From contig DIUX01000004.1 of assembly GCA_002423185.1 (NCBI GenBank), positions 186,001 to 250,000 of the forward strand: a stretch of DNA of 64,000 nt. Reading direction: 5' to 3'. Made by a program: the position numbers and the translations under genes. Below are positions 62,553 through 64,000 of the stretch, one piece after another. The notes under the pieces are model-generated. The model worked only from the letters and a program-made list of their open reading frames with translations, was not told the origin of the DNA and did not search any database. How positions within the stretch are numbered: the stretch's first letter is position 1; each line of letters starts with the position of its first letter. Source of the stretch: Micavibrio sp. UBA6147. GTDB lineage: Bacteria > Pseudomonadota > Alphaproteobacteria > Micavibrionales > UBA1664.

Positions 62553-63572
62553 ATGCGTAATCTCACTTTGTTTTCGATGGTTTTTGCGGTGTCTTTCGTG
62601 GTCGCGGGCTTGATGTCCGTTGGCGCGGCAAAGGCACAAAAGCCAGACTCCTATGATTTCACAGGCTATGAAAAAATGACGGGCGCGAAGGTTAAAGAAC
62701 TTTTCGCGGGTCGTACATTTTGGGGACGTAGCCAGTATGACCGTTATTATTTCGGCGCGGATGGCAGCTTTGCCGAACAATATGTTAAGGCAGACTCACC
62801 CGTGACCCCTGGCACGACCTATACCGGTAAATGGAATGTAGACGGCGATGGCGCTGTGTGCTGGACATATGAGGGCGTGAACACGACGGGGACAATCGCC
62901 CTGCCGCAAGGCGCGTGCTATGACGTTTACATGGGCCCTGATAAATTCAAGCCTTTGCCGAAATACACCGACCCTTTATACATCGTGAAAAAGGGTGATA
63001 CGTCCAAAACAACGGCGGAGTTCTTCTGGAACCGCTATATTGATGGACGCGTTATTTTGGAAACATCGTTTGCTCAGAATTTTGAACAAACCCTCGCATC
63101 CCTTGCATCGATTGAACAAAAATTCGCAGAATCCGTCGCCGCTGGTCAAACGACTCCTGCGGTCGACCCGTCCAAGCCTTTGACGGCTGATATGCAAGAA
63201 TACTACAACATGGTTGCTGGGAATGTTTTTTACACCCCTTACCATTTCTTGTATTTCGCGAAAAACGGCGACTATATATTCTATAATCGCGGTGACTTTG
63301 ACATGAACCGTGGCGACCTCGCCGCGTTGACAGCCAAGGCGAAAAAAGGCCGCTGGATTATCCATGAAAATGCGCATTGCTGGGCATTCAATAAAAAAGA
63401 GTCGGCCTGCCAATATGTGGCGAAGGGCGCGACACTGGATTATGCGTTCGAAGGCTTTGTCACCCATGTGGATGACGGTTTCACCCGCTTGATCAACGGC
63501 AAACCGGTGGGCGTTATGAGCCTTGAGCAAACAGGATTGCCGGCTGCATTCACGTCTGTTTCGGCGCAGTAA
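62553..63572 (+). CDS. Secreted protein with two DUF995-like domains (339 aa)
   Basis: A signal peptide (LTLFSMVFAVSFVVAGLMSVGAAKA) is cleaved near residue 29. Two similar domains follow, about 40-145 and 215-330. Each opens with an (A/M)-x-x-LFAG or VAGN-type turn, then a (R/F)YYFG or LYFAKNG strand with a G-x-W or KGRWI segment, then a CW-(T/A) element and a C-Y/C-Q pair. The first copy resembles DUF995; the second is more diverged. A link of 100 basic-to-acidic residues joins them. Function unknown; likely periplasmic. AAGGAA nine bases before the ATG of MRNLT supports this start over the 23-codon extension. Confidence 0.65.
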   Translation: MRNLTLFSMVFAVSFVVAGLMSVGAAKAQKPDSYDFTGYEKMTGAKVKELFAGRTFWGRSQYDRYYFGADGSFAEQYVKADSPVTPGTTYTGKWNVDGDGAVCWTYEGVNTTGTIALPQGACYDVYMGPDKFKPLPKYTDPLYIVKKGDTSKTTAEFFWNRYIDGRVILETSFAQNFEQTLASLASIEQKFAESVAAGQTTPAVDPSKPLTADMQEYYNMVAGNVFYTPYHFLYFAKNGDYIFYNRGDFDMNRGDLAALTAKAKKGRWIIHENAHCWAFNKKESACQYVAKGATLDYAFEGFVTHVDDGFTRLINGKPVGVMSLEQTGLPAAFTSVSAQ

Positions 63573-63650
63573 TCCCGCGCGGACTCGGCGCGATTATAGC
63601 ACCGCACGGCGCTGGATGAACGAATAGGCATCCTTTCGTAACGAAATTTT

Positions 63651-63685
63651 AAAAGCCCCTTGGCATAGTGTTCAGGGGGCTTTTT
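63651..63685 (+). terminator. Terminator of the DUF995-like gene
   Basis: AAAAGCCCC and GGGGCTTTT form a 9-bp stem around a 14-base loop, with more T after it. Confidence 0.85.
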
Positions 63686-63779
63686 CTTTTGCAAAAAGCC
63701 TTTGTCCACTTTATCGGCTTTATCTGAGGGCGGTTTTCCGTCAGAATCAAACTATTCGGCGTCAATATAAGGAAAAGCA

Positions 63780-64000
63780 ATGCTGTATAATGACTTGGTG
63801 GAACAGCAAATGGTCGCCCAGATTACGGCGGCGATTGGCGCACGCCAGTATAAACAGGCGCTCGACCTCATGATTCACCGCAATGACCTTATCTGGCAAG
63901 ACCGCCGATATAGCCATGATGACAGGGTCGATTTTGCAAAATGGCAACGCATTGAACAGATCGTCACCAAGGATTATATCGATCAAAAAGACGGGCTGAG
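63780..64000 (+). CDS. Unknown protein, 3' truncated by window
   Basis: ATG 63780 follows AAGGAAAA at good spacing, and the frame stays open to the end of the window (73 codons). The residues (LVEQQMVAQITAAIGARQYKQ; WQDRRYSHDD) suggest a helical, soluble protein. Family unknown; the rest lies outside. Confidence 0.6.
   Translation, partial: MLYNDLVEQQMVAQITAAIGARQYKQALDLMIHRNDLIWQDRRYSHDDRVDFAKWQRIEQIVTKDYIDQKDGL

Noticed and set aside
1..64000. tRNA, rRNA, CRISPR, IS elements, integrases or attachment sites
   Set aside because: No cloverleaf-like, repeat-spacer or transposase signatures were seen on either strand. A search tool could still find small RNAs that I cannot see.

Overview
The window is a gene-dense bacterial chromosome segment of moderate to slightly high GC. 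It looks alphaproteobacterial. The F1 part of ATP synthase (atpH-A-G-D-C) stands without F0 genes, as is usual in Alphaproteobacteria. A perfect GTTC-N7-GTTC direct repeat, the LexA operator form of that class, lies upstream of uvrA. sucB, lysS, priA and nadA are also of proteobacterial type. The surface proteins would suit a Micavibrio-like, possibly predatory lineage, but that is only an inference. I found no tRNA, rRNA, CRISPR array, insertion sequence or prophage.

Layout. 1-2.7 kb: the end of an unknown gene, a PfkB sugar or nucleoside kinase, and a deaminase that seems to carry a second, decayed deaminase domain. 2.7-10.3 kb: a minus-strand five-gene array, a TelA-like protein followed by four proteins of one paralogous family I cannot name. 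10.5-17.7 kb: sucB, an EamA transporter, ugd, a small unknown gene and uvrA with its SOS box. 17.8-21.3 kb: a second unknown cluster, three minus-strand genes and one divergent gene. 21.3-27.3 kb: transaldolase, priA, a membrane-bound spermidine-synthase-like protein and a polytopic membrane protein. 27.5-33.6 kb: the ATP synthase F1 operon with two extra unknown genes inside it. 33.8-38.7 kb: a HAD phosphatase, nadA and the folate-branch operon pabB-pabA-pabC. 38.8-46 kb: a DinG-type helicase, a small unknown gene, a GNAT acetyltransferase, a LysE exporter, a pilin-like protein and lysS. 46-53.7 kb: a secreted metallopeptidase candidate, a membrane protein, a nitroreductase behind a Fur-like box, an M29 aminopeptidase, an EamA transporter and uvrB. 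53.7-56.7 kb: small genes, including a polynucleotide-kinase-like P-loop protein, a 2H-phosphoesterase-like protein and a periplasmic cyclophilin. 57-62.4 kb: two tandem paralogous giant lipoproteins with Cys/Trp repeats and a C-terminal Hint (hedgehog/intein) domain. 62.5-64 kb: a secreted protein with a duplicated DUF995-like domain and the start of an unknown gene.

How the genes work together. Housekeeping functions are DNA repair and restart (UvrA, UvrB, PriA, DinG), energy metabolism (F1 ATPase, the E2 subunit of 2-oxoglutarate dehydrogenase), cofactor synthesis (NadA, PabABC) and lysyl-tRNA charging. Among these are lineage-specific modules whose order suggests real systems: the TelA-anchored paralog array, the second unknown cluster and the tandem Hint lipoproteins. 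The Hint pair is the best candidate for something undescribed: lipid-anchored, probably surface-exposed proteins with a self-processing-type C-terminus, duplicated together with their AT-rich upstream region.
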